Assembly (NCBI GenBank): GCA_030824805.1
Contig: JAPJRC010000089.1
Span: 1-6,749 of the forward strand
Source: Micavibrio sp.
GTDB lineage: Bacteria; Pseudomonadota; Alphaproteobacteria; Micavibrionales; Micavibrionaceae
Length of the DNA stretch: 6,749 bases
Reading direction: 5' to 3'
A program made the position numbers and the translations under genes. Below the pieces are notes generated by a model. The model was not told the DNA's origin. It saw only the letters and a program-made list of their open reading frames with translations, and ran no database searches. Every line of letters starts with the position of its first letter. The stretch's first letter is position 1. This document shows positions 6,281 to 6,749 of the stretch, piece after piece.

Positions 6281-6749
6281 AGGGGAACGGATCGCCAAGC
6301 GCATGGCGCGGGCAGGCCTGTGTTCAAGGCGCGATGCGGAGAAATGGATAGAAGCCGGCCGTGTCTCCGTAAACGGCAAAAAGCTGACCAGCCCTGCCTG
6401 TGTCGTGACCGAAGATGATCTGGTCGAAGTCGACGGCCAGAAATTGCAGGGTGCGGAAAAAACACGCCTGTTCCTCTACCATAAGCCCGGAGACCTCGTG
6501 ACCACGGCCCGCGATGAAAAGGGGCGGAAAACCATCTTCGATGCGCTGCCCAAGGGCTTGCCGCGCGTGGTGTCCGTGGGGCGTCTCGACCTCACCACCG
6601 AGGGGCTTTTGCTGCTGACCAACGACGGTGAATTGTCCCGTTACCTTGAATTGCCCGCCACCGCCCTGAAACGCACCTACCGCGTCCGCGCCTTTGGTCG
6701 TGTGACGCAGGACCAGCTCGACAAGCTTAAAAACGGCCTGACCTTCCGC
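6258..6749 (+). CDS. rluB: RsuA/RluB-family rRNA pseudouridine synthase, 3' end cut by window edge
   Basis: Enzymes of this family turn one uridine of ribosomal RNA into pseudouridine; RluB acts on helix 80-93 region position 2605 of 23S rRNA in E. coli. The frame is open from the GTG at 6258 to the right edge, 164 codons. Residues about 10-57 form the S4 RNA-binding domain (ERIAKRMARAGLCSRRDAE, then AGRVSVNGK). The catalytic domain starts near LFLYHKPGDLVTTARD (71-86) and includes GRKTIFDALP. VGRLDLTTEGLLLLTNDG (107-124) holds the catalytic Asp111, and KRTYRVRA (138-145) is the next conserved block. The catalytic domain is incomplete here, so about 80 or more residues should follow. The subfamily is my judgement: RluB is most likely from HKPxxLVTT and FDALP, but RluE, RluF or RsuA activity cannot be excluded. 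Divergent tadA starts 12 nt away; both genes serve translation through RNA modification. Confidence 0.9.
   Translation, partial: MEKDEEGKGERIAKRMARAGLCSRRDAEKWIEAGRVSVNGKKLTSPACVVTEDDLVEVDGQKLQGAEKTRLFLYHKPGDLVTTARDEKGRKTIFDALPKGLPRVVSVGRLDLTTEGLLLLTNDGELSRYLELPATALKRTYRVRAFGRVTQDQLDKLKNGLTFR

Noticed and set aside
1..6749. Mobile element, CRISPR array, tRNA or rRNA gene, riboswitch, or defence system
   Set aside because: Coding sequence of five recognised housekeeping or metabolic genes fills the window with gaps of about 50 nt or less; no terminal repeats, spaced direct repeats, transposase or RNA gene were seen.

Overview
The window looks like a dense stretch of bacterial housekeeping chromosome, most likely from an alphaproteobacterium. 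The basis is the protein style: the XseA N-terminus and HETDTTLIDYAADLRAPTP core, the TadA loop with GGGVLHGGRFYEQPTCHH, and the VGRLDLTTEGLLLLTNDG pseudouridine synthase. Moderately GC-rich codon use and the grouping of xseA with purD and of tadA with an RluB-type gene also fit. I cannot fix the genus. Nothing points to a plasmid, phage, transposon or CRISPR locus, and no RNA gene was found.

Layout, left to right. (1) xseA, exonuclease VII large subunit, minus strand, 1-1321; its 3' end lies outside the window. (2) putA, a minimal bifunctional proline dehydrogenase / glutamate-semialdehyde dehydrogenase, plus strand, about 1373-4453. (3) purD, GAR synthetase, plus strand, 4492-5787, 38 nt after putA and probably co-transcribed with it. 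(4) tadA, tRNA adenosine deaminase, minus strand, 5784-6245, overlapping the purD stop tail to tail by 4 nt. (5) An RsuA/RluB-family rRNA pseudouridine synthase, plus strand, starting at 6258 and cut by the right edge. No gap exceeds about 50 nt, so the two divergent promoter regions are tiny and partly inside coding sequence.

The genes do not form one pathway. XseA acts in DNA repair and PutA turns proline into glutamate. PurD makes an early purine intermediate. TadA and the RluB-like enzyme modify tRNA and 23S rRNA. putA is the odd member: a catabolic gene between xseA and purD, with no recognisable DNA-binding autoregulatory domain and no regulator gene beside it.

I do not see a convincing undescribed system. 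The points most worth checking are a regular 41-residue tandem repeat in the XseA C-terminal region, the apparent lack of leaders and ribosome sites for xseA and tadA, and the terminator-free overlap of purD and tadA.
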